Shown here: piece by piece, positions 8,830-18,726 of the stretch
Layout of the letters: each line of letters starts with the position of its first letter
How positions within the stretch are numbered: the stretch's first letter is position 1
Source: Pseudomonas putida
Lineage (GTDB): Bacteria; Pseudomonadota; Gammaproteobacteria; Pseudomonadales; Pseudomonadaceae
Length of the DNA: 64,000 bases
Reading direction: 5' to 3'
NCBI GenBank assembly: GCA_041071465.1
Contig: CP163498.1
Location: forward strand, 1,054,001-1,118,000
The notes under the pieces: model-generated
What the model was told of the DNA's origin: nothing
What the model saw: only the letters and a program-made list of their open reading frames with translations
Database searches by the model: none
Program-made: the position numbers and the translations under genes

Positions 8830-10377
8830 ATGCCCCGTAAAACCTGGCGCGCTGCGCTTGCTGCCTATGCCAGCCCGTCAACCTTGGTACTTTTGCTACT
8901 CGGTTTCGCCGCCGGCCTGCCCTACATGCTGGTGTTCTCGACCCTGTCGGTGTGGTTGCGCGAAGCCGGCGTGGCCCGTGAAACCATTGGTTATGCCAGC
9001 CTGATCGGCCTGGCCTACGCCTTCAAGTGGGTGTGGTCGCCGCTGCTCGACCAATGGCGCCTGCCGCTGCTCGGTGGCCTGGGTCGCCGCCGCTCGTGGC
9101 TGCTGTTATCGCAGGCGCTGGTGGTGATCGGCTTGGTCGGCATGAGCCTGTGCGACCCGCAACAACATCTGTCATGGCTGATTGCCATGGCCGTGCTGGT
9201 GGCCTTTGCCTCGGCGACCCAGGACATCGCTGTGGACGCCTACCGCTTGGAGATCGCTGACGACCAGCGTCAGGCTGCGCTCGCTGCCAGCTACATGGCC
9301 GGGTACCGGGTAGCTGCCCTGCTGGCCACGGCCGGCGCGCTGTTCTTTGCCGAATGGTTCGGCTCCACCGGTTTCAGCTATCTGCACAAGGCATGGGCCG
9401 GCACCTACGTGATGTTCGGGGTCATGATGCTGCCCGCCCTGTTCACCACCCTGGTCATGCGCGAACCGCCAGTGCCCATGCGCACTCAGCTGTCGGCAGC
9501 ACGCTATGGGCTGGTGCACCAGATGGCCTCGGTGTTCGTGTTGATCATCCTCCTGGTGTCGGTACCGGCCAGCTTCACCCAGATGTTCAACACCGGCTGG
9601 TCCAGCGTGATTTCCGGTGACGCCACGCCGCTCGATCTGTTACTGGAAGACCGCGCTTTCCTGCGCCTGATCCTTTACGTGCTGCTGACCTGGGCGTGCC
9701 TGTCGAGCCTCGGCCGTCGCGGCCTGGCCCCAGTGCTGACCCCGGTCAACGACTTCATCGCCCGCTACCGCTGGCAAGCCCTGCTGCTGCTTGGCCTGAT
9801 TGCCACCTATCGCATGTCGGACACGGTGATGGGCGTAATGGCCAACGTGTTCTACATCGACATGGGCTTCACCAAGGACCAGATCGCCAGCGTCAGCAAG
9901 ATCTTCGGCCTGATCATGACCCTGGTCGGCGCCGGGGTCGGCGGCCTGTTGATCGTGCGCTTCGGGATCATGCCGATCCTGTTCATCGGCGGCGTAGCCT
10001 CGGCCGGCACCAACATCCTGTTCCTGATGCTGGCAGACATGGGCCCGAACCTGGAAATGCTGGTGGTGACCATCTCGCTGGACAACTTCAGCTCTGGCAT
10101 GGCCACTTCGGCCTTTGTCGCCTACCTGTCGAGCCTGACCAACCTCAAGTTCTCGGCGACCCAATATGCGCTGCTCAGCTCGATCATGCTGCTGTTGCCA
10201 CGCCTGATCGGCGGCTATTCGGGGGTGATGGTGGAGAAGTTCGGTTACCACGACTTCTTCCTGATTACTGCCTTGCTGGGCGTGCCTACATTGATTCTGA
10301 TCGCCCTGCAGTGGCGCCAGGAGGCTGGGCGAGGCACCCCGGTGGCAGAGGAAAACTCGGCGGCCGAGCGGCCCTGA
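8830..10377 (+). CDS. ampG: AmpG-family muropeptide permease (MFS)
   Basis: A 515-residue major-facilitator protein with about 12-14 hydrophobic segments. AmpG imports GlcNAc-anhydroMurNAc peptides from the periplasm for wall recycling, and in pseudomonads this signal controls AmpR/AmpC beta-lactamase. Supporting features are the N-terminal LLGFAAGLPYMLVFSTLSVW, the AYAFKWVWSPLLD loop and the ATQDIAVDAYRLE signature (about residues 135-147), all typical of AmpG. It converges with the efflux gene downstream across an inverted repeat. Confidence 0.93.
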   Translation: MPRKTWRAALAAYASPSTLVLLLLGFAAGLPYMLVFSTLSVWLREAGVARETIGYASLIGLAYAFKWVWSPLLDQWRLPLLGGLGRRRSWLLLSQALVVIGLVGMSLCDPQQHLSWLIAMAVLVAFASATQDIAVDAYRLEIADDQRQAALAASYMAGYRVAALLATAGALFFAEWFGSTGFSYLHKAWAGTYVMFGVMMLPALFTTLVMREPPVPMRTQLSAARYGLVHQMASVFVLIILLVSVPASFTQMFNTGWSSVISGDATPLDLLLEDRAFLRLILYVLLTWACLSSLGRRGLAPVLTPVNDFIARYRWQALLLLGLIATYRMSDTVMGVMANVFYIDMGFTKDQIASVSKIFGLIMTLVGAGVGGLLIVRFGIMPILFIGGVASAGTNILFLMLADMGPNLEMLVVTISLDNFSSGMATSAFVAYLSSLTNLKFSATQYALLSSIMLLLPRLIGGYSGVMVEKFGYHDFFLITALLGVPTLILIALQWRQEAGRGTPVAEENSAAERP

Positions 10378-10390
10378 TAGATCGATGGCC

Positions 10391-10436
10391 CCTGTACTGG
10401 CCTATTCGCGGGTGAACTCGCGCAGGCCAGTACAGG
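10391..10436. repeat. Inverted repeat between convergent genes
   Basis: Perfect 13-base arms (CCTGTACTGGCCT / AGGCCAGTACAGG) enclose a 20-base loop containing the REP-like TTCGCGGGTGAACTCGCG. It lies between the stops of ampG and the MdfA-like gene. There is no T-run; it may block read-through as a structured element. Confidence 0.75.
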
Positions 10437-10444
10437 CAATGAAG

Positions 10445-11689
10445 TTACTGAGCTACAGCCCCTTCCCCAGGGCGCCCGCCTACGACAAACCACAACGGCC
10501 ACAACGCCAACGCCCCCGCCACACCCGCCGCCAAGGCAAAGTGCAGCAAGCTGGCACCGGCGCCAATCATCGCCAGCAACGCCCCGCCCAGCCCCAACAA
10601 GGCAATGGTGATCATCCCCAGCATGGCCGAAACCAGGCCCTTGCTTTGCTCGCTGGAGAACAACGTCATGCGGTACAGCACCGCGTTGGCCACGCCCAAC
10701 CCCAGTGCGTACAGCGACATGCCCGCCACCACACTGGTCACGCTCGGCCAGTACCAGGTCACCAGCACCATCAGGCTCAGGCCGGCCAGGTACGGCCAAA
10801 GCGCGCCACGCACCAAAGCCGGCAACGGGTAGCGGTCGGCGATACGGTTGATGATCAGGTTGCCGAGAATCAGCCCGCCAAATACCGGCAACTGCCACAA
10901 CGCGTATTCCAGGGTGCTTAAACCCTCATCGTGAATCAGCAGCACCGGCGACAGGCCGATCCAGCCAATCAGTGGCAAGCCGACCAGCCCAAGGGCAGCG
11001 CTGCCGGCAACGAAGCGACGGTTGGCCAGCAACTGGCCGTAACCCGCCAGCAGTGGCAGCAGGTGGATTGGTGTGAATGCCAGGCGCGAGCCATCTCGGC
11101 GTTCCACACCCAGGGTTTCCGGCATCAGGCGATACAGCAGCAGCCAGACCAACACCGCGCCAATGGCGAACGCCACGAACAGCCAGCGCCAGTCCAGCCA
11201 CTGCAGCAACAAGGTGCCCACCAGCGGCCCGAGCAGCGGCGACAGCAGGGCAATGTTGGCCAGCAAGGCCATCATGCGCACGGCATCAGCCTCGCTGAAG
11301 GCCTCGTTCAGCGCCGGGTAGCTGACCGTGACCACAAAGCCCAGGCCTATGCCCTGCAACAGGCGCAGCAGGTTGAACAGGCCAATATCATGGACCCAGA
11401 AGGTGGCCAGGCAGGACAAACCGAAGAACGCGCAACCGACCAGCAGCAACGGGCGCCGGCCATATCGGTCGGCCAGCGGGCCGATCAGCCATTGCAGTAC
11501 CACGCCCCCCAGCAGGTACAGGTTGAGAGCATGGGGAATGTATTCGGGGCTGGCGTTCAGGTCGCCGACCACCACCGGCATGGCCGGCATGACCGCGTCG
11601 CTGGCCAGGTAGGTCAGCAGCTCGAACAGAGCCAGGGTCAGGCCGAACAGCAAGGCACGCAAGGGGGTGATGTACAGCAGTGGTTTCAT
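10445..11689 (-). CDS. MdfA-like multidrug/proton antiporter (MFS)
   Basis: A 414-residue, 12-segment major-facilitator transporter closest to E. coli MdfA (about 410 residues). The first helix has FELLTYLASDAVMP, which keeps the acidic pair equivalent to MdfA Glu26 and Asp34 used for cation recognition and proton coupling. Motif A (GPLADRYGRRP, about residues 70-80), motif C-like GPLVG and the later RRFVAGSAALGL segment also correspond. It probably exports lipophilic drugs or cations; the substrate is not known. It ends 9 bases from the inverted repeat that separates it from ampG. Confidence 0.85.
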   Translation of the reverse strand: MKPLLYITPLRALLFGLTLALFELLTYLASDAVMPAMPVVVGDLNASPEYIPHALNLYLLGGVVLQWLIGPLADRYGRRPLLLVGCAFFGLSCLATFWVHDIGLFNLLRLLQGIGLGFVVTVSYPALNEAFSEADAVRMMALLANIALLSPLLGPLVGTLLLQWLDWRWLFVAFAIGAVLVWLLLYRLMPETLGVERRDGSRLAFTPIHLLPLLAGYGQLLANRRFVAGSAALGLVGLPLIGWIGLSPVLLIHDEGLSTLEYALWQLPVFGGLILGNLIINRIADRYPLPALVRGALWPYLAGLSLMVLVTWYWPSVTSVVAGMSLYALGLGVANAVLYRMTLFSSEQSKGLVSAMLGMITIALLGLGGALLAMIGAGASLLHFALAAGVAGALALWPLWFVVGGRPGEGAVAQ

Positions 11690-11763
11690 GATGGCGTATC
11701 GGGTGTGACAGGAAGGGTCAGGCTATATGCCAGAAATGGGGTGATATTGCTGTGAACAAGTGT

Positions 11764-11787
11764 AAAAAAAGGGCCGCATTGCGGCCC
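11764..11787 (-). terminator. Terminator of the MscS-family gene
   Basis: On the minus strand the stem GGGCCGC-AAT-GCGGCCC is followed by seven T residues, 15 bases after the channel gene stop codon. Confidence 0.88.
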
Positions 11788-11802
11788 CGGTCTCATGCGT
11801 AA

Positions 11803-12645
11803 TTACTGCGCTGCAGTCTCCTGCACCACACGAATCACCCGCTGCGGGAACGGAATGTCGATCCCTTCGGCCTTTAACCGGTCACGCGCATGCTCGTTGA
11901 GCATGAACATCACGTCCCAGTAATCGGACGTCTTGGTCCACAACCGCAGCGACACGGTAATCGAGCTGTCGCCCAACGTCGCCACTACCGCCTGCGGTGC
12001 AGGGTCAGGCAGCACACGCGGGTCCTCTGCCAGCGCCAGCAGCACATTGCGAGCCTTCTGCAGGTCGGCCTCGTAGTCCACACCTACATCGAACACCACC
12101 TTGCGCGTCGGCTGGCGGTTGGTGTTGGTGATGATGCCGTTGGACAGGCTACCGTTGGGCATGATGACGGTCTTGTTGTCACCGGTGCGCAGCACGGTGT
12201 GGAAGATCTGGATGCTGTCGACGGTGCCGGAAACACCCTGCGCCTCAATCCAATCACCGATACGGAACGGGCGGAACATCAAAATCAACACACCGCCGGC
12301 GAAGTTCGCCAGGCTACCTTGCAAGGCCAAGCCGATGGCCAGGCCTGCGGCACCGATGGCGGCAACGAACGAGGTGGTCTCGATGCCGATCATCGAGGCC
12401 ACGCTGACCATCAGCAGCACCTTCAGCACGATGTTCGCCAGGGTACTGATAAAACCCTGCAGCGCCAGGTCGGCGTTGCGCAGGCCAACCAGCTTGCCGA
12501 GGCGGGCGCTGACCTTGTTGATGATCCACCAGCCGACCGCGAGGGTGAGCAGTGCCAGCAGCACACGGCTGCCGTATTCCATGATCAAAGGGATCCAGGT
12601 TTGCGATTGGCGGACCAGCTGATCGACTTCAGCGTTCAAATCCAT
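11803..12645 (-). CDS. mscS: Small-conductance mechanosensitive channel (MscS family)
   Basis: A 280-residue inner-membrane channel that opens on hypo-osmotic shock to release solutes. Three transmembrane helices are followed by the Gly/Ala-rich pore helix (FVAAIGAAGLAIGLALQGSLANFAGG region, about residues 92-118), the beta domain (FRIGDWIEAQGVSGTV), and the VIMPNGSLSNGIITN motif of the cytoplasmic vestibule. Length is close to E. coli MscS (286). The ATG at 12643-12645 has ideal spacing (6 bases) from AGGAG, while the ATG two codons upstream abuts the ribosome site, so the former is chosen. Confidence 0.93.
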   Translation of the reverse strand: MDLNAEVDQLVRQSQTWIPLIMEYGSRVLLALLTLAVGWWIINKVSARLGKLVGLRNADLALQGFISTLANIVLKVLLMVSVASMIGIETTSFVAAIGAAGLAIGLALQGSLANFAGGVLILMFRPFRIGDWIEAQGVSGTVDSIQIFHTVLRTGDNKTVIMPNGSLSNGIITNTNRQPTRKVVFDVGVDYEADLQKARNVLLALAEDPRVLPDPAPQAVVATLGDSSITVSLRLWTKTSDYWDVMFMLNEHARDRLKAEGIDIPFPQRVIRVVQETAAQ

Positions 12646-12759
12646 ACTCATCTCCTGATGCCGAGCGGCAAGTACACGGTAAAACAGGCCGCGCGTGTTT
12701 ACGCAGCCCCGGCCCCCATGGACATCATTACGCCATCGGGGTTCCGGGCGGCGCCTGCA

Positions 12760-13245
12760 TCAGTCGCGGAAGTTGTTGAACTGCAGCGGCATGTCAAATT
12801 CCTTGGTGCGCAGCAGGGCAATGGCTTCCTGCAGGTCGTCGCGCTTCTTGCCGGTTACGCGCACCTGCTCGCCCTGGATGGCGGCCTGTACTTTCAGCTT
12901 GCCATCCTTGATGGTGGCAACGATCTTTTTCGCCAGGTCCTTGTCGATGCCCTCGCGGAACTTGGCTTCCTGTTTCTTTTCCTTGCCGGAAGGGTACGGG
13001 TCCTTGGTTTCCAGGCATTTCACGTCGATCTTGCGTTTGACCAGTGCCAAGCGCAGGATTTCCAGCATCGCTTCGAGCTGGAACTCTTCCTCGGCGGTAA
13101 GCATCACGGTCTGATCTTTGTCCTTGAACTCGAAGGAGCCCTTGCCCTTCAGGTCGTAACGGCGATCAAGCTCCTTGATGGCGTTATCAACGGCGTTCTG
13201 CACTTCGTGCTTGTCCAGTTCCGATACCACGTCGAACGAAGGCAT
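12760..13245 (-). CDS. yajQ: YajQ-family c-di-GMP/nucleotide-binding protein
   Basis: A 161-residue protein starting [22 protein letters not shown] and ending LQFNNFRD, both diagnostic for the UPF0234/YajQ family of two ferredoxin-like folds. YajQ homologues bind cyclic di-GMP and act with LysR-type regulators in Xanthomonas and Pseudomonas to control virulence and adhesion; a role in phage phi6 transcription was also reported for P. syringae. It is a single gene, divergent from panE. Confidence 0.95.
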   Translation of the reverse strand: MPSFDVVSELDKHEVQNAVDNAIKELDRRYDLKGKGSFEFKDKDQTVMLTAEEEFQLEAMLEILRLALVKRKIDVKCLETKDPYPSGKEKKQEAKFREGIDKDLAKKIVATIKDGKLKVQAAIQGEQVRVTGKKRDDLQEAIALLRTKEFDMPLQFNNFRD

Positions 13246-13303
13246 GGTTGTTCTCCCAAAATAAAAGCGCGCTCAGGCTGAAGATGGAGCGCGCTGGGTT
13301 TGA

Positions 13304-14263
<960 letters not shown>

Positions 14264-14300
14264 CGCGGCCCTCCAACCGGATACGGACATTGCCTAGCCC

Positions 14301-16325
14301 ATGACCTTGCGCCAACGCCTGGAAAACCTGCCGGTCGGGCAGAAGCTGCTGGCGGCCCTGCTGGTATTGCTGGTAACCATCCTGCTGGTGGCCAACCTTA
14401 CCTTCATCAGCGCCGCCTACTGGATCACCCAGGAAAGCATGGCACCGCAGGCTCTGCAGACCATAGGCCGGCTGGTAGCCAACCCGCAGCTTGCGGCCCG
14501 CGCCGGCGATACCCCCGACACCGCCAGCGCCCTGCTCAAGGAGCTGGACAGCTACACACCGCTGCGCGCTGCCGCTGTCTACGGGGGTGATGGTCGCCTG
14601 CTTGCACAACTGCAGCATGGCGAGCCGCTGGCCCTGCCCAAGCGTTTTCGCAACATCGACGGCTGGCGCCTGATGGAATTTCGAAGCACTCAGCTGATCC
14701 GCATTCCGCGCGATGCCAACCCACCGGCGCACCTGCTGCTGGTGGCCAGCAGCGAACTGCCCACGGCCTTCTACACCGGCACCCTCAGCGCCAGCCTGGG
14801 CATTCTGGTGTTCAGTATCCTGCTGTGGATCGTCATCGCCCGGCAGATCAAACGCCTGATCACCCAGCCGATCAACCAGCTGGAAGAACTCAGCCGCCAG
14901 GTCACCCGCGAAGAGAGCTACGCCTTGCGCGCCCGGCGCGGCAACGACGATGAAATCGGCAGCCTGGCCGAGGCTTTCAATACCATGCTGTCGCGCATCG
15001 AGGCCCGCGAGCATCAGCTCAAGCGCGCCCGCGACGAATTCCAGGATGCCTACGACCAGGCTCAGGGCCTGGCCGAGGAGACCCGCCACACCAACCGCAA
15101 GCTGGAACTGGAAGTGCAGGTGCGCAGCAAGATCGAGAAAAAGCTCACCGGCTTCCAGAACTACCTCAATAGCATCATCGACTCGATGCCCTCGGCACTG
15201 ATCGCCCTCGACGAACAGCTTTACGTGACCCAGTGGAACCACGAAGCCACGGTGCTTTCCGGCACGCCGCTGGACGAAGCACTGAACCAGCCAGTGTTCA
15301 TTGCCTTTGAACCGCTCAAGCCGTTCCTGCCACAGCTGAAGGAAACCGTGGAAAAACACCGGGTGGCGAAGATCGAGCGGGTTACCTGGCCCAAAGACGA
15401 CGACCTGCGCCATTACGCCCTGACCTTCTACCCGCTGACCGGCGGCGGCGGGCGCGGTGTGGTCATCCGTATCGACGACATCACCCAGCGCCTGTCACTG
15501 GAAGAAATGATGGTGCAATCGGAGAAAATGCTTTCGGTCGGTGGCCTGGCTGCCGGCATGGCCCACGAAATCAACAACCCGCTGGGCGCCATCCTGCACA
15601 ACGTGCAAAACATACGCCGACGCCTGTCGACCGACCTGCCGCGCAACCAGGAACAGGCCCAAGAGCTGGGCATCGACCTGGCCACGGTCAACCGCTACCT
15701 GGACAGCCGCGAGGTGCCGCAACTGCTCGACGGCATCGCGCAAGCCGGCGCCCGGGCGGCGAAAATCGTAACCCACATGCTCAGCTTCAGCCGACGCAGC
15801 AACCGCCAGCTGGTGCCGTGCGAGCTGCCGGCACTGATCGACCAGGCACTGGAAATTGCTGGCAATGACTTCGACCTGGCCATCGGTTTCGACTTCAAGG
15901 GCCAGGCAATCGTGCGCCAGTTCGACCCCAACCTGGGGCCAGTACCCTGCACGGCCAACGAGCTGGAACAAGTGCTGCTCAACTTGCTGAAGAACGCCGC
16001 CCAGGCCATCCACCAGCGCCCGCAGCCGAGTGAGCCCGGGCGCATCACCCTGCGTACCCGGCTGAACCCGCCATGGGCGGAGATCCAGGTCGAGGACAAC
16101 GGCGTCGGCATGCCCGAGGCGGTGCGCAAGCGCACCTTCGAGCCGTTCTTCACCACCAAGGAAATCGGCCAGGGCACCGGGCTTGGCCTGTCGGTCTCGT
16201 ACTTCATCATCACCAATAACCATAAGGGGCAGATGGAAGTGCAGTCCACGCCCGGCCAGGGCACTTGCTTTACCCTGCGCTTGCCCCTCGGCCAGCCGGC
16301 GACGCCGGCCAACACGGAGAAGTGA
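14301..16325 (+). CDS. Membrane sensor histidine kinase (HAMP-PAS-HisKA-HATPase)
   Basis: This 674-residue protein has an N-terminal membrane helix (about 16-42), a periplasmic region to about 155, a second helix (about 160-183), HAMP (about 185-237), a coiled coil (about 240-290), a PAS domain (about 290-390), HisKA with MAHEINNP (His near 421) and a C-terminal ATPase with ELEQVLLNLLKNAAQ, VEDNGVGMP and GTGLGLS. The HEINNP form is typical of NtrB/DctB-type kinases. No response regulator is adjacent, so its partner and signal are unknown. The cobalamin adenosyltransferase gene starts one base after its stop and is probably co-transcribed. Confidence 0.9.
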   Translation: MTLRQRLENLPVGQKLLAALLVLLVTILLVANLTFISAAYWITQESMAPQALQTIGRLVANPQLAARAGDTPDTASALLKELDSYTPLRAAAVYGGDGRLLAQLQHGEPLALPKRFRNIDGWRLMEFRSTQLIRIPRDANPPAHLLLVASSELPTAFYTGTLSASLGILVFSILLWIVIARQIKRLITQPINQLEELSRQVTREESYALRARRGNDDEIGSLAEAFNTMLSRIEAREHQLKRARDEFQDAYDQAQGLAEETRHTNRKLELEVQVRSKIEKKLTGFQNYLNSIIDSMPSALIALDEQLYVTQWNHEATVLSGTPLDEALNQPVFIAFEPLKPFLPQLKETVEKHRVAKIERVTWPKDDDLRHYALTFYPLTGGGGRGVVIRIDDITQRLSLEEMMVQSEKMLSVGGLAAGMAHEINNPLGAILHNVQNIRRRLSTDLPRNQEQAQELGIDLATVNRYLDSREVPQLLDGIAQAGARAAKIVTHMLSFSRRSNRQLVPCELPALIDQALEIAGNDFDLAIGFDFKGQAIVRQFDPNLGPVPCTANELEQVLLNLLKNAAQAIHQRPQPSEPGRITLRTRLNPPWAEIQVEDNGVGMPEAVRKRTFEPFFTTKEIGQGTGLGLSVSYFIITNNHKGQMEVQSTPGQGTCFTLRLPLGQPATPANTEK

Positions 16326-16326
16326 C

Positions 16327-16893
16327 ATGGGCTACCGCCTGTCGAAGATCTACACTCGCACCGGCGACAAGGGCGAAACCGGCCTGGGCGACGGACGCCG
16401 GGTACCCAAGGACCACCCGCGGATCGAGGCAATTGGCGAGGTGGACAGCCTGAACAGCCAGTTGGGCCTGCTGCTGGCGGGGCTGGACGAGCAAGGGCTG
16501 GACGAGCTGAGTGCTGTGCTGGTGCCATGTCAGCACCGCTTGTTCGACCTGGGTGGTGAGCTGGCGATGCCCAGTTACCAGGCGTTGACCCTGGCAGAGG
16601 TGGAGCGCCTGGAGGCGGCCATCGATGTGTGGAACGAAGAGCTGGGGCCGTTGAAGAACTTCATCTTGCCCAGTGGTTCGGCGCTGGTGGCACAAGCCCA
16701 TGTGTGCCGCAGCCTGGCGCGCAGTGCAGAGCGGCGGTGTCAGCAGTTGAATGCCATAGAGCCGCTGCAAGGCGTTGGGTTGGCGTACATCAATCGGCTT
16801 TCCGATCTGCTGTTCGTGGCAGCGCGGATCATTGGCAGACGCCAGGGCGTGGCTGAGGTGTTGTGGCAGCCTGCTGAGAAACCGAAAGGCTGA
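16327..16893 (+). CDS. PduO-type cob(I)alamin adenosyltransferase
   Basis: A 188-residue cytoplasmic enzyme that transfers adenosyl from ATP to cob(I)alamin or cob(I)yrinic acid diamide. The N-terminal TRTGDKGETGLGDGRRV forms the ATP-binding loop, and FILPSGS, CRSLARSAERR and YINRLSDLLFVAAR are the conserved helices of the PduO/ATR family. The start at 16327 gives the standard MGYRLSKIYTRTGD N-terminus. It is away from any cobalamin synthesis cluster in this window and follows the sensor kinase with 1 base between them. Confidence 0.93.
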   Translation: MGYRLSKIYTRTGDKGETGLGDGRRVPKDHPRIEAIGEVDSLNSQLGLLLAGLDEQGLDELSAVLVPCQHRLFDLGGELAMPSYQALTLAEVERLEAAIDVWNEELGPLKNFILPSGSALVAQAHVCRSLARSAERRCQQLNAIEPLQGVGLAYINRLSDLLFVAARIIGRRQGVAEVLWQPAEKPKG

Positions 16894-16906
16894 AATTTAC
16901 GCGATT

Positions 16907-17012
16907 CCCTGTGGGAGCGGATTTACCCGCGAAGCATCCAACGCGGTGTATGGCACCGGCTGCGCCGGTGTTCGCGGCGGTTCGACGCCTCGATGAACCC
17001 GCTCCCACTGGG
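16907..17012. repeat. REP pair (inverted P. putida REP elements)
   Basis: A first element (CCCTGTGGGAGCGGATTTACCC) and a reversed one (GGGTT-type ending GAACCCGCTCCCACTGGGG) flank an internal palindrome CACCGGCTGCGCCGGTG. It lies between the convergent adenosyltransferase and MutT-fusion genes, the usual setting for these elements. Confidence 0.85.
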
Positions 17013-17023
17013 GCCCAATTGAC

Positions 17024-17968
17024 TCAGATTTCAGGCCAGAACGCGCGGATCCCTGCCACACCCTGTGCCCCGGCATTCCAGGCCTGCTCGCGCTCGCCCG
17101 GCCCTACCCCGCCCAACAGGTAAACCGGCTTGCTGAACCCGGCAATCAATCGCTGCGCCTCATCCCACCCCAGCGGCACCGCCTCTGGGTGAGTCTGGGT
17201 CGCCTGCACCGGCGACAAGGTGACAAAGTCCACGCCCATCTGCTCAGCCAGCGCCAGTTCCTCGACGCTGTGGCAGGACGCCGCCAGCCAGCGCTCCTTG
17301 GGGAACGGCCTGCCTTTGGCGGCGTACTTGCGCAACTGCGCAGCCGTCAGGTGCCAACCCGCCGACGGGAAATCGCCCAGCCATTCCAGCGGCCCCTTGA
17401 GCATCAACTGAGCCTTGCCTGCGCACAGCCCGACGGCATCCACCGCTACATCGCGGTACTTGGGGTCGTACATGTCCGGCGCCCGCAACTGAATCAAGCG
17501 CGTACCGTTGGCCACCGCCCTCTGGATGCCTTTGAGCATCTGCGGCACTTCCAGGCCATCCGGGGTAATCAGGTACTGGTCCGGCAGGCGTGCGGCTGCA
17601 ACGATCGGCTTGTTGGCCTCAGGGAATTCGTACTGCGGCAAATCGCGCGGCGCAACCCATTCCAGCGGCTGCCCTTCCGCGCCATGAGGTTCGCCCGTGA
17701 ACGCTTCGACCTCGCGCACGTCCAGCAGCACCTGTTTGTCCGGGTAGTCATGGCTGACCTTGATCAGCGCACGCGAGCGGGTCACCTCGATGCCCAGCTC
17801 CTCGCGCAGCTCACGGGCCAATGCCGCTTCCACGCCTTCCCCCTCCTCCACTTTGCCGCCGGGAAACTCCCACAGGCCGCCCTGGTGCTGGGTATCGGCC
17901 CTGCGTGCAATCAGAATGCGGCCGTCAGTACCACGAATGACCGCAGCTACAACATGTATCCGTTTCAC
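17024..17968 (-). CDS. mutT: Nudix hydrolase (MutT) fused to a ThiE-like domain
   Basis: A 314-residue two-domain protein. Residues 1-130 are MutT-like with an intact Nudix box at 38-60 (GKVEEG...RELREELGI), expected to hydrolyse 8-oxo-dGTP and so prevent A:T to C:G transversions. Residues about 140-310 resemble thiamine phosphate synthase (TIM barrel with QLRAPDM, FVTLSPVQATQTHP and VYLLGGVG), but the second domain's activity is uncertain since pseudomonads have a separate ThiE. The fusion is common in Pseudomonas. Its start overlaps the stop of the glutathione transferase gene by 4 bases. Confidence 0.9.
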   Translation of the reverse strand: MKRIHVVAAVIRGTDGRILIARRADTQHQGGLWEFPGGKVEEGEGVEAALARELREELGIEVTRSRALIKVSHDYPDKQVLLDVREVEAFTGEPHGAEGQPLEWVAPRDLPQYEFPEANKPIVAAARLPDQYLITPDGLEVPQMLKGIQRAVANGTRLIQLRAPDMYDPKYRDVAVDAVGLCAGKAQLMLKGPLEWLGDFPSAGWHLTAAQLRKYAAKGRPFPKERWLAASCHSVEELALAEQMGVDFVTLSPVQATQTHPEAVPLGWDEAQRLIAGFSKPVYLLGGVGPGEREQAWNAGAQGVAGIRAFWPEI

Positions 17969-18597
17969 CCTTCACGCTCCGCCAGGCCGGCCTGCTGCCA
18001 TGCCTGGAAGGCTGGCCACTGATAAATGGTTTCGATGTAGGCTGCCGCCTCTGCCGGCACCTCTACGCGGTAGGTGCGCAGGCGCACGGCCACCGGGGCG
18101 AAGAAGGCGTCGGCCAGGCTCGGCTTGCCGAACAGGAACGGGCCGCTGTCCTTGGCCACCACGCGGCATTCGGACCACAGCGCGACGATGCGATCGATGT
18201 CGACCTGCACCTCAAGCGGTATATCGTCCAGGGCCTGGTCACGCGACAGGTCGAACGGCATGGCGCTGCGCAAGGCGAAGAAACCGCTGTGCATCTGTGC
18301 GCAAGCCGAACGGGCCTGGGCACGGGCGGCTACGTCGGCAGGCCACAGTTGGGCTTCGGGGTGCTGTTCGTTGAGGTATTCGGCAATGGCCAGGGAATCG
18401 GCGATCACACCCTGCTCACTCTTGAGCAGCGGCACCTTGCCGGTGGAGGAAAAAGCGAGGATGCGCTGACGGGTATCAGGCTGGTTGAGCTTGATCAGGG
18501 TTTCTTCGTAGGGCACGCCAGCCAGCTCGAGGGCCAGGGCGCCACGCAGCGACCAGGAGGAATACAGCTTGTCGCCGATGATCAGGTGATAGCTCAT
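17965..18597 (-). CDS. Glutathione S-transferase family protein
   Basis: A 210-residue protein with an N-terminal thioredoxin-like domain (MSYHLIIGDKLYSSWSLRG; the serine pair near 14-16 is a likely glutathione-activating site; LKSEQGVIADSLAIAEYL is the glutathione-binding Glu/Asp-Ser loop near 61-78) and an all-helical C-terminal domain (FLFGKPSLADAFFAPV). The substrate is unknown. It is co-oriented and overlapping with the MutT fusion gene, suggesting joint expression. Confidence 0.9.
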   Translation of the reverse strand: MSYHLIIGDKLYSSWSLRGALALELAGVPYEETLIKLNQPDTRQRILAFSSTGKVPLLKSEQGVIADSLAIAEYLNEQHPEAQLWPADVAARAQARSACAQMHSGFFALRSAMPFDLSRDQALDDIPLEVQVDIDRIVALWSECRVVAKDSGPFLFGKPSLADAFFAPVAVRLRTYRVEVPAEAAAYIETIYQWPAFQAWQQAGLAEREG

Positions 18598-18638
18598 GGT
18601 TCGGCTCCATTGGTTTGGATGTCTGGGGCTGCTTTGCA

Positions 18639-18719
18639 GCCCAATCGCGACACAAGGCCGCTCTCACAGGACCTTGTGGGAGCGGCCTTGTGTCGCGATT
18701 GGGCCGCAACGCGGCCCCA
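18639..18719. repeat. REP pair between the GST gene and argJ
   Basis: Nearly perfect arms of about 31 bases: CCCAATCGCGACACAAGGCC on one side and GGCCTTGTGTCGCGATTGGG on the other, both with the GGGAGCGG-type core (one arm has GAGAGCGG). A second small palindrome, GGGCCGC-AAC-GCGGCCC, follows at once. Confidence 0.88.
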
Positions 18720-18726
18720 TTTTCGA

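Noticed and set aside
16907..17012. Small RNA or CRISPR-like repeat.
   Set aside because: Only two inverted copies with no spacers; core sequence fits P. putida REP elements found at other spacers in the window.
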